Below, in pieces: positions 21,961 to 31,389 of a stretch of 64,000 nucleotides of DNA. The first letter of the stretch is position 1. Each line of letters starts with the position of its first letter. The position numbers and the translations under genes are program-made. This DNA is from Rhabdaerophilum sp. SD176 (GTDB taxonomy: Bacteria > Pseudomonadota > Alphaproteobacteria > Rhizobiales > Beijerinckiaceae), in the NCBI RefSeq assembly GCF_030143245.1, contig NZ_JARJNS010000001.1:186001-250000 (forward strand). Direction: 5' to 3'. The notes beneath the pieces are model-generated. The model did not search any database. It saw nothing but the letters and a program-made list of their open reading frames with translations, and was not told where the DNA came from.

Positions 21961-22815
21961 ATGGGACAGCCTCTGGTCCTGCGTAGCGTGGCCGCCCTGC
22001 GGGCCTGGCGGCAACAATGCCGCCGCGCCGGCGAGACGATGGGCCTCGTGCCGACGATGGGCGCGCTGCATGTCGGCCATCTGAGCCTCGTCAACCGCAT
22101 CCGGCAGGAAGCGGACAGGGCCGTTGTGTCAATTTTCGTCAACCCGACGCAATTCGCGCCGAACGAGGATTTCTCGATATATCCGAGAACGTTCGAGCGT
22201 GATCTTCAACAATTATCTGAAATAGGCGCCGATGCCGTCTTCGCGCCGACTGTGCAGGAAATGTATCCGGATGGTTTCGCCACCACGGTCACGGTGGCCG
22301 GGCCGGCCAAAGTCGGGCTGGAAGATGCCTTCCGCCCGACGCATTTCGGCGGGGTGGCGACGGTGGTGAGCAAGTTGCTGCTGCAGGCCCTGCCGGAATG
22401 CGCGATTTTCGGCGAGAAGGATTACCAGCAGCTCGCGGTCATCCGGCATATGGTCCGCGATCTCGATATCCCGGTCGAGATCCTTGCCGGCCTGACGGTG
22501 CGCGAAGCGGACGGCCTCGCCATGTCCTCGCGCAATGTCTATCTCTCGCCCGAGGAGCGTGCCCTGGCCCCGAAGATCCAGGAGATCCTGCAGGGTTGTG
22601 CGGAAAAGCTGCGCAAGGGATCTGCCATCCTCGCGGCCGAGACCTGGGGCCGGACGGAACTGGCAATCGCCGGCTTCGAGGTGGACTACATCGCCGTACG
22701 CGATGCGGCGAGCCTCGCTCCGGTCGACGAGCCCCGGCCCGGGCAGTCACTGAGGATCCTCGTGGCGGCGAAACTCGGCCGGACGCGGCTCATCGACAAC
22801 ATTGCCGCAAACTGA
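21961..22815 (+). CDS. panC: Pantothenate synthetase
   Basis: PanC joins pantoate and beta-alanine with ATP to make pantothenate, the first half of coenzyme A synthesis. The 284-residue protein has the nucleotidyl-transferase HIGH-type motif PTMGALHVGHLSLV, the pantoate-binding region FVNPTQFAPNEDF, FGEKDYQQLAVIR and the KMSKS-like MSSRNVYLS. The ATG at 21961 is preceded by GGGGAGACAGGA. coaD, a later step of coenzyme A synthesis, is 1.8 kb downstream. panB is not in the window. Confidence 0.97.
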   Translation: MGQPLVLRSVAALRAWRQQCRRAGETMGLVPTMGALHVGHLSLVNRIRQEADRAVVSIFVNPTQFAPNEDFSIYPRTFERDLQQLSEIGADAVFAPTVQEMYPDGFATTVTVAGPAKVGLEDAFRPTHFGGVATVVSKLLLQALPECAIFGEKDYQQLAVIRHMVRDLDIPVEILAGLTVREADGLAMSSRNVYLSPEERALAPKIQEILQGCAEKLRKGSAILAAETWGRTELAIAGFEVDYIAVRDAASLAPVDEPRPGQSLRILVAAKLGRTRLIDNIAAN

Positions 22816-22822
22816 CGCAGGG

Positions 22823-23725
22823 TCAGCTTTCCAGCAGAGCTTTCCGGGCTTCGCCGAGCTTCTTCATCGCATCGACGGAGAGCGTCGGGAAGGCGAGATC
22901 GAGGCCCTCCATTTCGGCGATGATGGCCTGCATCACCGCCAGACGCATGAACCATTTCCGATCAGCCGGAATGACATACCACGGCGCATACGGCGCGGCG
23001 GTGGCCCGGATCGCCGCCTCATACGCCGCCATGTACTCTTCCCAATGGGCGCGCTCGGCCACGTCGCGGGCATTGAACTTCCAGTTCTTCGCCGGATCGT
23101 CGATCCGCCCGAGCTGGCGTTCCTTCTGCTCGTCCTTCGAGACATGCAGGAAGAATTTCATGATCCGCATGCCGGACCGGGCGAGATGGCGCTCGTGATC
23201 GGCGATGGCCTCCAGCCGCTCCTCCCAGAATTTCTCGCTTCCGGCTTTCTTCCCAAAGCCGTTTTCCGGCAGACGCTGCGCGCCAAGAAACTCCGGATGC
23301 ACGCGAACGACCAGCACCTCCTCGTAATAGGAGCGGTTATGGATGCCGATCCGGCCGCGCTCGGGCAGGGCCTTGGCGGTGCGCCAGAGGAAATCATGGT
23401 CGAGTTCCTCGGGCGAGGGCGCCTTGAAGGAATGCACCTGGCAGCCCTGCGGGTTCACGCCGCTCATCACATGCTCGATCGTCGAATCCTTGCCGGCCGC
23501 ATCCATCGCCTGGAGGATCATCAGCACCGACCATTGATCGGCAGCATAGAGCAGTTCCTGCAGCTTCTTCAGCCGGACCTTGCCTTCCTCGAGCAACGCC
23601 TTGCTTTCCTCCTTGTCGATCGCGTGCCCGCCAAGGCTGTCGCAGGCATGGTCGGCCAGCGAGAATTTCCGGCCATTCGTCACCCGGAACGGCGCGACGA
23701 ACTTGGCGGCATTGTCGATCGGCAT
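22823..23725 (-). CDS. ppk2: Polyphosphate kinase 2 family protein
   Basis: The 300-residue protein belongs to PPK2, which moves phosphate between polyphosphate and nucleotides. The P-loop MDAAGKDSTIEH lies near residue 70, followed by the lid region with NRSYYEEVLVVRVHPE and the C-terminal WKFNARDVAERAHWEEYM. PPK2 proteins of this single-domain kind usually phosphorylate AMP, ADP or GDP with polyphosphate; the nucleotide preference cannot be told here. I chose the ATG at 23725 because GGGGGAGG lies just upstream. It is convergent with panC, seven bases apart. Confidence 0.93.
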   Translation of the reverse strand: MPIDNAAKFVAPFRVTNGRKFSLADHACDSLGGHAIDKEESKALLEEGKVRLKKLQELLYAADQWSVLMILQAMDAAGKDSTIEHVMSGVNPQGCQVHSFKAPSPEELDHDFLWRTAKALPERGRIGIHNRSYYEEVLVVRVHPEFLGAQRLPENGFGKKAGSEKFWEERLEAIADHERHLARSGMRIMKFFLHVSKDEQKERQLGRIDDPAKNWKFNARDVAERAHWEEYMAAYEAAIRATAAPYAPWYVIPADRKWFMRLAVMQAIIAEMEGLDLAFPTLSVDAMKKLGEARKALLES

Positions 23726-23835
23726 CGGAACCTCCCCCGTTTTCGGCAGTTCACGGGCCTTCGCGGGAAAAGGCAAGCCCGAACCGTCTGGTCTTTTGCC
23801 TTTGAAACCGGAGGGGAGTCGACTAAGGCACCTGC

Positions 23836-24507
23836 ATGGAACATGCGATCATCTACGATTGTGACGGCACGCTGATCGACAGCGAGCATATTGCGGGGTC
23901 GGTCTGCGCCGAGGCGCTGAGTTCGATCGGCTATCCGATCACGATGGAGGCCTTCAACAGCCGTTTCAACGGCATCCCGGTTGCCGCAACCTGGGCCATG
24001 CTGCGCGCCGAGATCGGCCGGCCGCTGCCGGAGGGCTTCAACGAGGCGATCAATGCCGAGATCTATCGCCGCATGGCCATCGAACTGAAGCCGATCGACG
24101 GGGTCGCCGAGGCCATTGCCACGATCGGCGGCAACAGGGCCGTGGCCTCCTCGACCAGCCTCGAGCCGCTCTGGCGCAACCTGCGCAAGACCGGCCTCGC
24201 GGATCTTTTCGAGCCGCATATCTATTCGGCGACGCAGGTGGCGCGCGGCAAGCCGGCCCCGGATGTCTTCCTCTATGCGGCGAGCCAGATCGGCGTCGAT
24301 CCGCATCATGCGGTTGTCATCGAGGATTCGGTGGCCGGGGTGATGGCCGCCAGGCGGGCCGGGATGCGGGTGATCGGCTTTTCCGGCGCCAGCAACGGCA
24401 TCGTCGACCTGCAGGACAGGCTCGAACAGGCCGGCGCCGTTGCTGTCATCCGCCATATGTCCGGCCTGCCGGATGCAGTCGAGGCCGTTCTGCAGATGCC
24501 GCGCTGA
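23836..24507 (+). CDS. HAD-superfamily hydrolase (beta-phosphoglucomutase-like)
   Basis: The 223-residue protein has the four HAD motifs: the nucleophile loop YDCDGTLIDSE (Asp-x-Asp), motif II ASSTSLEP, the Lys in RGKPAPDVF and the acidic VIEDSVAGVMAA. The helical cap sits between motifs I and II, as in the subfamily of beta-phosphoglucomutase and phosphoglycolate phosphatase. The substrate is unknown. The gene is divergent from ppk2 and 78 bases before coaD. Confidence 0.9.
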   Translation: MEHAIIYDCDGTLIDSEHIAGSVCAEALSSIGYPITMEAFNSRFNGIPVAATWAMLRAEIGRPLPEGFNEAINAEIYRRMAIELKPIDGVAEAIATIGGNRAVASSTSLEPLWRNLRKTGLADLFEPHIYSATQVARGKPAPDVFLYAASQIGVDPHHAVVIEDSVAGVMAARRAGMRVIGFSGASNGIVDLQDRLEQAGAVAVIRHMSGLPDAVEAVLQMPR

Positions 24508-24585
24508 GCCAGCGTCGCGGCGGTTTGGCTTGAGTTTCCCCGGATTTCCCGATAGCTGGCTTCATCGCCCCGCGGATCGCTGCCC

Positions 24586-25080
24586 ATGCCCCATATCGCC
24601 TTCTATGCCGGCTCCTTCGACCCGCCCACCAACGGGCATCTCGATGTCATTCGCCGCAGCTACGCGATCGCGGACGAACTGGTCATCGCCATCGGCACGC
24701 ATCCCGGCAAGGCGCCGATCTTCACGGCAGACGAGCGTATCGCGATGCTCCAGGCCGTGGCCGGGCCGTTGGCCATGGGCAAGCCGCTGACCATCACCAC
24801 CTTCAACGATCTCACGGTCGATGCCGCCCGCCGCCACGGCGCCACCATGCTGATCCGCGGCCTGCGCGATGGCACCGACCTTGACTACGAGATGCAACTC
24901 GCCGGCATGAATGGGCAGATGGCGCCAGATATCCAGACCGTCTTCCTGCCGGCCTCGCCGAATGTCCGCCCGATTACCGCCACGCTTGTCCGCCAGATCG
25001 CGGGGATGGGTGGCGATGTCAGCAGCTTCGTGCCCGAACAGGTGCGCGCCGCGCTGGCGGCCAAGTTCAGCCGGCCCTGA
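24586..25080 (+). CDS. coaD: Pantetheine-phosphate adenylyltransferase
   Basis: CoaD transfers AMP from ATP to 4'-phosphopantetheine, the next-to-last step of coenzyme A synthesis. The 164-residue protein has the TxGH-type nucleotidyl-transferase motif in [16 protein letters not shown], the conserved [15 protein letters not shown], and the C-terminal [13 protein letters not shown] that aligns with the SSS-hinge region. The length is normal. A position downstream of gyrA and upstream of cyclophilin genes and queA is typical of Rhizobiales. Confidence 0.97.
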   Translation: MPHIAFYAGSFDPPTNGHLDVIRRSYAIADELVIAIGTHPGKAPIFTADERIAMLQAVAGPLAMGKPLTITTFNDLTVDAARRHGATMLIRGLRDGTDLDYEMQLAGMNGQMAPDIQTVFLPASPNVRPITATLVRQIAGMGGDVSSFVPEQVRAALAAKFSRP

Positions 25081-25116
25081 TCCGGCACCCATCCCCAGAA
25101 ACCCCGAGGAGATCCC

Positions 25117-25665
25117 ATGCTTCGCCGTACGCTGCTCGCCGGTCTTGCCGGCCTTGTCCCGGGCCTCGCTTTGGCGCAGGCCGGGCTCGACCCCAACAAC
25201 ACGCTCGCGATTGACCTGAAAGATGGCCGCGTGCTGATCCAGCTCCGGCCCGACCTCGCGCCCAAGCATGTCGAGCGCATCAAGACTTTGGCCAAGCGCG
25301 GCTTCTATGACAACATCGTCTTCCATCGCGTCATCGAAGGCTTCATGGCCCAGACCGGCGATCCGCGCGGCAACGGCACCGGCGGCTCCGATCTGCCGGA
25401 CCTGCCGGCAGAATTCTCGCGCGAACCCTTCGTGCGCGGCACGCTGGGCATGGCGCGCGCGCAGAACCCCAATTCGGCCAATTCGCAGTTCTTCATCTGC
25501 TTTGCCGATGCCCAGTTCCTGAACAACCAGTACACCGTCTTCGGCAAGGTCGTTCAGGGCATGGAATTCGTCGACCGCATCAAGCGCGGCGACCGCAATA
25601 ACAACGGCGCGGTGACCAATCCCGACAAGATGGTCCGCGTCCGCCTTCTCGCCGACATCAAGTAA
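25117..25665 (+). CDS. Exported cyclophilin-type peptidyl-prolyl isomerase
   Basis: The 182-residue protein has a signal peptide (MLRRTLLAGLAGLVPGLALAQ) and a compact bacterial cyclophilin domain with the catalytic Arg in FHRVIEGFMAQTGD, then [15 protein letters not shown] and a C-terminal TVFGKVVQGM. It should assist proline isomerisation during folding in the periplasm. A cytoplasmic copy follows 101 bases downstream. The two share long identical stretches, including [13 protein letters not shown], and are therefore a gene duplication. Confidence 0.95.
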   Translation: MLRRTLLAGLAGLVPGLALAQAGLDPNNTLAIDLKDGRVLIQLRPDLAPKHVERIKTLAKRGFYDNIVFHRVIEGFMAQTGDPRGNGTGGSDLPDLPAEFSREPFVRGTLGMARAQNPNSANSQFFICFADAQFLNNQYTVFGKVVQGMEFVDRIKRGDRNNNGAVTNPDKMVRVRLLADIK

Positions 25666-25766
25666 CGAAACACCCTGGTTCCGGCACCGCCGAAGCCAGG
25701 GAGCGAATGCGACGCCGAGCAGGGCTGACCTGCAGCCCGTTGCGAGGGACAACAAAGGAAAAGACC

Positions 25767-26234
25767 ATGGCTACCGCAGAGAACACCCTGATCCTCGACA
25801 CCACCAAGGGTGTCGTCACCATCGAGCTCCGCCCGGATCTCGCCCCCAAGCATGTCGAGCGCATCAAACTTCTCGTGCGCGAAGGCTTCTATGACGGCGT
25901 GACCTTCCACCGGGTGATCGATGGCTTCATGGCCCAGGGCGGCTGCCCGCATGGCACCGGCACCGGCGGTTCGGACCATCCGGACCTGCCGGCCGAGTTC
26001 AACGACGAGCCGCACATCCGTGGTGTCTGCTCGATGGCCCGCGCCCGCAGCCCGAACTCGGCCAATTCGCAGTTCTTCATCTGCTTTGACGATGCCTCGT
26101 TCCTCGATGGCCAGTACACGGTCTGGGGCAAGGTCACATCGGGCATGGAAGCGGTGGACCAGTTCGCGCGTGGCGAGCCCGTCCGCAACCCCGACCGGAT
26201 CAACAAGGCGACCATCGCCGCCGATCAGGCCTGA
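25767..26234 (+). CDS. Cytoplasmic cyclophilin-type peptidyl-prolyl isomerase
   Basis: The 155-residue protein is a PpiB-like cyclophilin without a signal peptide. It has [14 protein letters not shown] with the catalytic Arg, [15 protein letters not shown] and [11 protein letters not shown] chose the ATG at 25767, preceded by AAAGGAAAAG; an upstream in-frame ATG would add only unlike residues. It is followed by queA after 14 bases. Confidence 0.95.
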   Translation: MATAENTLILDTTKGVVTIELRPDLAPKHVERIKLLVREGFYDGVTFHRVIDGFMAQGGCPHGTGTGGSDHPDLPAEFNDEPHIRGVCSMARARSPNSANSQFFICFDDASFLDGQYTVWGKVTSGMEAVDQFARGEPVRNPDRINKATIAADQA

Positions 26235-26248
26235 ACCGGGCAGGGCGC

Positions 26249-27343
26249 GTGAAGCTCTCGGATTTCGATTTCGAGCTTCCGGAAGACCGGATCGCGCTCC
26301 ACCCCGTCTCCCCGCGGGATTCCGCCCGCATGCTGGTTGTCCGCCCCGGCGGACAGCCTCTTCTGGCCGATAGCCGGTTCAGCGACCTGCCAGCAGCGCT
26401 GGAGCCCGGTGACCTGCTGGTTTTCAACAATACCCGCGTCCTGCCGACGCGGCTGCTCGGCCGGCGCATCCGCGGCGAGAACAGCGTCGCCATCGAGGCG
26501 CTGCTCATCCGCCGCCTCGACGAGGCCTGCTGGGAAGGCTTTGCCAGGCCGGGCAAGCGGCTCGCGCCGGCCGACCGCGTGATCTTCGGCAACGCCAATC
26601 CGGCCTGCCAGCTGGGCACACTCGAGGGCGAGGTCATCGCCAAAGGTGAGGAGGGTCTCGTCACCTTCCGGTTCGACCTGTCCGGACCCGCTCTTGACGA
26701 AGCGCTCGCTCTGGTCGGCGCCATGCCGCTGCCGCCCTATATCCTCGAGGCCCGCCGCCGCCTCGGCGACACGGCCGAAGCCGATGACCGGGCCGATTAC
26801 CAGACCATCTTCGCCGAACGCGACGGCGCCTTGGCTGCGCCGACAGCCTCGCTGCATTTCACGCCGGCACTGATGGCGGGCCTTGCCGCGCGTGGCATCG
26901 ACCATTGCTTCGTCACGCTCCATGTCGGCGCTGGCACATTCCTGCCGGTCAAGACCGATAATCTCGAAGAGCATCGCATGCATGCCGAATGGGGCGAGAT
27001 CACCCCCGCCGCGCGGGACCGGATCCACGCCGCCAAGGCCGCTGGCAGGCGCGTGATCGCTGTGGGCACCACCGCCTGCCGCCTGCTCGAAAGCGCCGGC
27101 CGTTCCGGCATGATCGAGACCTGGCTTGGCGAAACCGACATCTTTATCCGGCCGGGCTTCCGGTTTCAGGTCATCGACGGGCTCATCACCAATTTCCACC
27201 TGCCGAAATCGACCCTGCTGATGCTCGTCTCGGCCTTCGCCGGCATAGACACCATGCGCGCAGCCTATGCCCATGCCATCGCCTCGGGCTATCGCTTCTA
27301 TTCCTACGGGGACGGCTCGCTGCTGTTTCCGGCGCGGGTCTGA
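26249..27343 (+). CDS. queA: S-adenosylmethionine:tRNA ribosyltransferase-isomerase QueA
   Basis: QueA adds an epoxycyclopentane unit from the ribose of SAM to preQ1-modified tRNA, making epoxyqueuosine. The 364-residue protein starts with a GTG ([18 protein letters not shown]) and has [40 protein letters not shown] and the C-terminal [16 protein letters not shown]. The length is full. tgt, the previous enzyme of queuosine synthesis, follows 82 bases downstream in the same orientation. Confidence 0.97.
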   Translation: MKLSDFDFELPEDRIALHPVSPRDSARMLVVRPGGQPLLADSRFSDLPAALEPGDLLVFNNTRVLPTRLLGRRIRGENSVAIEALLIRRLDEACWEGFARPGKRLAPADRVIFGNANPACQLGTLEGEVIAKGEEGLVTFRFDLSGPALDEALALVGAMPLPPYILEARRRLGDTAEADDRADYQTIFAERDGALAAPTASLHFTPALMAGLAARGIDHCFVTLHVGAGTFLPVKTDNLEEHRMHAEWGEITPAARDRIHAAKAAGRRVIAVGTTACRLLESAGRSGMIETWLGETDIFIRPGFRFQVIDGLITNFHLPKSTLLMLVSAFAGIDTMRAAYAHAIASGYRFYSYGDGSLLFPARV

Positions 27344-27425
27344 AGCGCCGATCGGCATCACCGGGCGAAGGCGCGTCAAGTACTTCCCGTTGGCCTTCCC
27401 GCCGGCTTGAGCTAGGAAGCGCGGC

Positions 27426-28568
27426 ATGAGCCATGACATCCCCGATTTCCGCTTCGAGATCCATGCCCGCGACGGCAAGGCACGGCAGGGCACGATCACC
27501 ATGCCGCGCGGAGAGATCCGCACGCCCGCCTTCATGCCGGTCGGCACCGCCGGCACGGTGAAGGGCCTCTACATGGATCAGGTCCGGGCCACCGGCGCGG
27601 ATATCATCCTCGGCAATACCTATCACCTGATGCTGCGCCCGGGCGCCGAGCGCGTCGCGCGGCTGGGCGGGCTGCACACCATGACCACCTGGTCCGGGCC
27701 GATCCTCACCGATTCCGGCGGCTTCCAGGTGATGTCACTCGCCGCCTTGCGCAAGCTGACCGAAAACGGTGTGACCTTCCAGTCGCATATCGACGGCTCG
27801 AAACACGAATTGACGCCGGAACGCTCGGTCGAGATCCAGGTCCTGCTGGATTCGAACATCATCATGCAGCTGGACGAATGCATCCGCCTGCCGGCCAGCC
27901 ATGAGGAAACGCAGCGCGCGATGGAACTCTCGCTCCGCTGGGCCGACCGCTCGCGCAATGCCTTCCGCGCCATGGTGAAGCCGGGCGAGGGCAGGGCCTT
28001 GTTCGGTATCGTGCAGGGCGGGACCGAGCCGGACCTGCGCCGCCAGAGCGCCGAGGCCCTCGCCGCGCTCGACCTGCCGGGCTATGCTGTCGGCGGCCTC
28101 GCCGTGGGCGAACCGCAGGCCGACATGCTCCGCACGATCGAGGCGACCGAGCCCTTCCTGCCGGCGGAGAAGCCGCGCTACCTGATGGGCGTCGGCACGC
28201 CGGACGACCTGATCGAGAGCATTGCCCGCGGCATCGACATGTTCGATTGCGTCATGCCCACCCGCGCCGGACGGCATGGCACCGCCTATACGCGCTTCGG
28301 AAAATTCAACCTGCGCAATGCCAAATTCGCCGAGGATACGCGCCCGCTCGATGCGGAATCGCCATGTCCGGCCACGCGCGACTATTCCCGCGCCTATCTG
28401 CACCACCTCACCAAGGCCGACGAGATGCTCGGCCAGATGCTGCTGACCTGGAACAATATCGGCTATTACCAATGGCTGATGAACGAGGCCCGCGCCGCCA
28501 TCCGCGCCGGCCGCTATGCCGATTTCCTGGCGGAAACCAAGGAAGGCTGGCGTCGCGGCGAAGGGTGA
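27426..28568 (+). CDS. tgt: tRNA-guanine transglycosylase
   Basis: Tgt swaps guanine 34 of certain tRNAs for preQ1 in queuosine synthesis. The 380-residue protein has the substrate-binding [12 protein letters not shown] with its catalytic-site Asp, the DECIRLPAS loop, GGLAVGEPQ and the nucleophile Asp in FDCVMPTR. Near residue 312 the usual zinc site CxCxxC reads SPCPAT: only the middle Cys remains, although the downstream YSRAYLHHL with the fourth ligand His is intact. The enzyme may therefore work without structural zinc. Similar sequences are known to me in other Rhizobiales. Confidence 0.96.
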   Translation: MSHDIPDFRFEIHARDGKARQGTITMPRGEIRTPAFMPVGTAGTVKGLYMDQVRATGADIILGNTYHLMLRPGAERVARLGGLHTMTTWSGPILTDSGGFQVMSLAALRKLTENGVTFQSHIDGSKHELTPERSVEIQVLLDSNIIMQLDECIRLPASHEETQRAMELSLRWADRSRNAFRAMVKPGEGRALFGIVQGGTEPDLRRQSAEALAALDLPGYAVGGLAVGEPQADMLRTIEATEPFLPAEKPRYLMGVGTPDDLIESIARGIDMFDCVMPTRAGRHGTAYTRFGKFNLRNAKFAEDTRPLDAESPCPATRDYSRAYLHHLTKADEMLGQMLLTWNNIGYYQWLMNEARAAIRAGRYADFLAETKEGWRRGEG

Positions 28569-28575
28569 GAGGGCC

Positions 28576-31389
28576 CTACACCGTCCGCACGCGCGCCGCC
28601 GCGAATTTGAATTCCGGAATCTTGCCGAAAGGGTCCAGAGCCGGGTTGGTCAGCCGGTTGGCCGCCGCCTCCTCGAAGGCAAAGGGCACGAAGACCATGC
28701 CCTCCGCGACATCGCGGTCGGCGCGCAGCCGGGCCCGGATGGTGCCCCGACGCGTCTCCACCTCGATCAGCCCGCCGGGTTCCAGCCCCAGCCGCTCGAT
28801 TTCCGCCGGGTGAAGCGCCGCAAGCCCCTCCGGCTCGATCCGGTCGAGCACAACGGAGCGACGCGTCATCGCGCCGGTATGCCAATGCTCCAGCAGGCGC
28901 CCCGTCGTCAGGACCAGCGGGAACTCGGCATCGGGCACCTCGTCCGGTGGCTCCAGCCCGGCCGGGACGATGCGCCCCTTGCCGCCAGCCCGCGGAAAGC
29001 CGGTCCGGAACAGGATATCCTCGCCCGGCGCCTCTGGCGAAGGCGCGGGATAGGTGGCGGTGCCATCCCGTTCGATCCGGCTCCAGGGCAGGCCGGACAG
29101 CGAGGCCATATGCCGGCGCATTTCCTCGTAGATTCGCCCGATCTCCGCCCCGGTCTCCACCCCGTCCGGCTGCAGCCTCTGGCCGTAATTCCAGCCAAGG
29201 CCAAGCCGGTTGGCGAGGGAAACGAGCAGGTCGACATCCTGCCGTGCCTGGCCCGGCAAGGGCAGAACCGGCCGGCCGAGCTGCACCTGCCGGTTGGTGT
29301 TGGTATAGGTGCCCAGTTTCTCCGCATGGGCCGAGGCCGGCAGCACCACATCGGCATGCCAGGCCGTCTCGGTAAGGAAAATATCCTGCACGACGAGATG
29401 ATCGAGCTTGGCCAGCGCTGCCCGGGCATGGTGCTGGTCCGGATCGGACATGGCCGGGTTCTCGCCCATGATGAACATGCTGCGGATCGTCCCCGCGAGA
29501 ATGGCATCTATCACCTCGACGACGGTGAGCCCCTTCTTCGCATCGAGCGGCCGGCCCCATTCATCCTCGAAACCGGCCCGGATCGAGGCATCCTCGACCG
29601 AGCGGTAATCCGGGAAGACCATAGGAATCAGGCCGGCATCGGAAGCGCCCTGCACATTGTTCTGGCCGCGCAAGGGGTGGAGGCCCGTGCCCGGGCGGCC
29701 GACCTGCCCGGTGACAAGGGCCAGCGCGATCAGGCAGCGGGCATTGTCGGTGCCATGGACATGCTGGGAAATACCCATGCCCCAGAAGATGATCGAGGCG
29801 CGCGAGCGGGCATAGAGCCGCGCCACCTCGCGCACCCTTTCCGGGGTGATACCGGAAACCGGCGCCATGGCCTCGGGCGAGAATTCCGCCACACGGGCCT
29901 TCAGCGCCTCAAAGCCCTCGACGTTCCGGGAAATGTATGACCGATCATACAAACCTTCGGAAACAATGACATGGAGCATGGAATTGAGCAGGGCCACATC
30001 GGTGCCGGGCTTGAAGCGCAGGGCATGCGTCGCGTGGCGCATCAGGCCGGAGCCGCGCGGATCCATGACGACCAGCGTCTTCCCGGCCTTCGCCGCCTGC
30101 TTGAAATAGGTGGCCGCGACCGGGTGGTTCTCGGTCGGCCGCGCGCCGATCACGAGGATGCACTCGGAATCCGCCACTGCCGTGAACGGCGCCGACACCG
30201 CCCCGGAGCCCACGCCTTCCATCAGCGCCGCAACGGAGGAGGCATGGCAGAGCCGCGTGCAATGATCGACATTGTTGGTGCCGAAACCCTGACGCACCAG
30301 CTTCTGGAAGAGATAGGCTTCCTCGTTCGAGCATTTCGCGCTGCCGAAGCCGGCAAAGGCCTGCCCGCCATGGCGTTCCAGCACGGCGCGGAAGCCGCCG
30401 GCGGCCCGCTCGAGCGCTTCCTCCCAGCTGGCCGCGCGGAAATGCGTGAACGGATGGGCCGGATCGACCCGGTCCTCGCCGCGTTTCGGCGCGTCGCTCC
30501 GCCGGATCAGCGGCACGGTCAGGCGATGCGGATGGCGGACGTAATCCTGCCCGAACCGACCCTTCACGCAGAGCCTGTTCTCGTTGGCCGGCCCGTCGCG
30601 GCCATCCACGCGCACGATCCGGTCATCCTTCACGCCCACGCGGGTCAGGCAGCCGACCCCGCAATAGGGGCAGACCGTATCAACCTCGCGATCCGGCACG
30701 ACAACTCCGCGCGTGGCGGTCGGGTCCATCAGTGATTTCTCATAAAGCGCGCCGGTCGGGCAGGCCTGCACGCATTCCCCGCAGCCGACGCAGGTGGAAT
30801 CCCCCATCGGATCGGCAAGATCGAAGACCGGCCGCGCCGCGTGCCCGCGATAGCCCATGCCGATCACGTCATTGACCTGCACCTCACGGCAGGCCCGCTC
30901 GCAAAGGCCACAGGCGATGCAGGCGTCGAGATTGACGGCAATCGCCGCATGCGAGGCATCATGCAGGGTGAGGCCGGCTTCATGCGGGCTGCCATGGCCC
31001 TTCCGGCGCGGCAGGCGGCCCTTCCCGGGCTTCAGGGCCTCATGCCAGCGCCAGAACGCGGCATCCGGATCCGGCGCTGCCTCGCGCGGCGGCATATCGG
31101 CTGCCAGCAGCTCGAACACCATGCGCCGTGCCGCCTCGACGCGCGTGCCGCCGGTCTCGACCACCATCCCCGGTTGCGGCTGGCGGATGCAGGAAGCGGC
31201 CAGAACCCGCTCGCCCTCGATCGCGCAGAGACAGGCCCGGCAATTGCCATCCGGCCGGTAGCCCGGCTGGTCGAGATGGCAGAGATGCGGAATCGCGATG
31301 CCCTCGCGCTGCGCGACCTGCCAGATCGTCTCGCCCGGCCGGGCCTCGACCATCCGGCCATCGAGCTGGAAAAGCACGGGCGCGCTCAT
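28576..31389 (-). CDS. fdsA: NAD-dependent formate dehydrogenase, alpha (catalytic) subunit
   Basis: The 937-residue protein oxidises formate to CO2 at a molybdenum or tungsten bis-pyranopterin centre. It begins with a [2Fe-2S] domain (CHLDQ, NCRACLCAIEG, ASC), then two [4Fe-4S] clusters (CIACGLCERAC and CVGCGECVQACPTG) and the NuoG-like CPYCGVGC site of the oxidoreductase domain. The active-site Cys is expected in TRLCHASSVA. I set the start at 31389, overlapping the stop of the NuoEF-like gene by four bases. A molybdopterin dinucleotide-binding domain ends the protein. It is convergent with tgt, seven bases apart. The maturation gene fdhD (fdsC) is not in the window. Confidence 0.94.
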   Translation of the reverse strand: MSAPVLFQLDGRMVEARPGETIWQVAQREGIAIPHLCHLDQPGYRPDGNCRACLCAIEGERVLAASCIRQPQPGMVVETGGTRVEAARRMVFELLAADMPPREAAPDPDAAFWRWHEALKPGKGRLPRRKGHGSPHEAGLTLHDASHAAIAVNLDACIACGLCERACREVQVNDVIGMGYRGHAARPVFDLADPMGDSTCVGCGECVQACPTGALYEKSLMDPTATRGVVVPDREVDTVCPYCGVGCLTRVGVKDDRIVRVDGRDGPANENRLCVKGRFGQDYVRHPHRLTVPLIRRSDAPKRGEDRVDPAHPFTHFRAASWEEALERAAGGFRAVLERHGGQAFAGFGSAKCSNEEAYLFQKLVRQGFGTNNVDHCTRLCHASSVAALMEGVGSGAVSAPFTAVADSECILVIGARPTENHPVAATYFKQAAKAGKTLVVMDPRGSGLMRHATHALRFKPGTDVALLNSMLHVIVSEGLYDRSYISRNVEGFEALKARVAEFSPEAMAPVSGITPERVREVARLYARSRASIIFWGMGISQHVHGTDNARCLIALALVTGQVGRPGTGLHPLRGQNNVQGASDAGLIPMVFPDYRSVEDASIRAGFEDEWGRPLDAKKGLTVVEVIDAILAGTIRSMFIMGENPAMSDPDQHHARAALAKLDHLVVQDIFLTETAWHADVVLPASAHAEKLGTYTNTNRQVQLGRPVLPLPGQARQDVDLLVSLANRLGLGWNYGQRLQPDGVETGAEIGRIYEEMRRHMASLSGLPWSRIERDGTATYPAPSPEAPGEDILFRTGFPRAGGKGRIVPAGLEPPDEVPDAEFPLVLTTGRLLEHWHTGAMTRRSVVLDRIEPEGLAALHPAEIERLGLEPGGLIEVETRRGTIRARLRADRDVAEGMVFVPFAFEEAAANRLTNPALDPFGKIPEFKFAAARVRTV

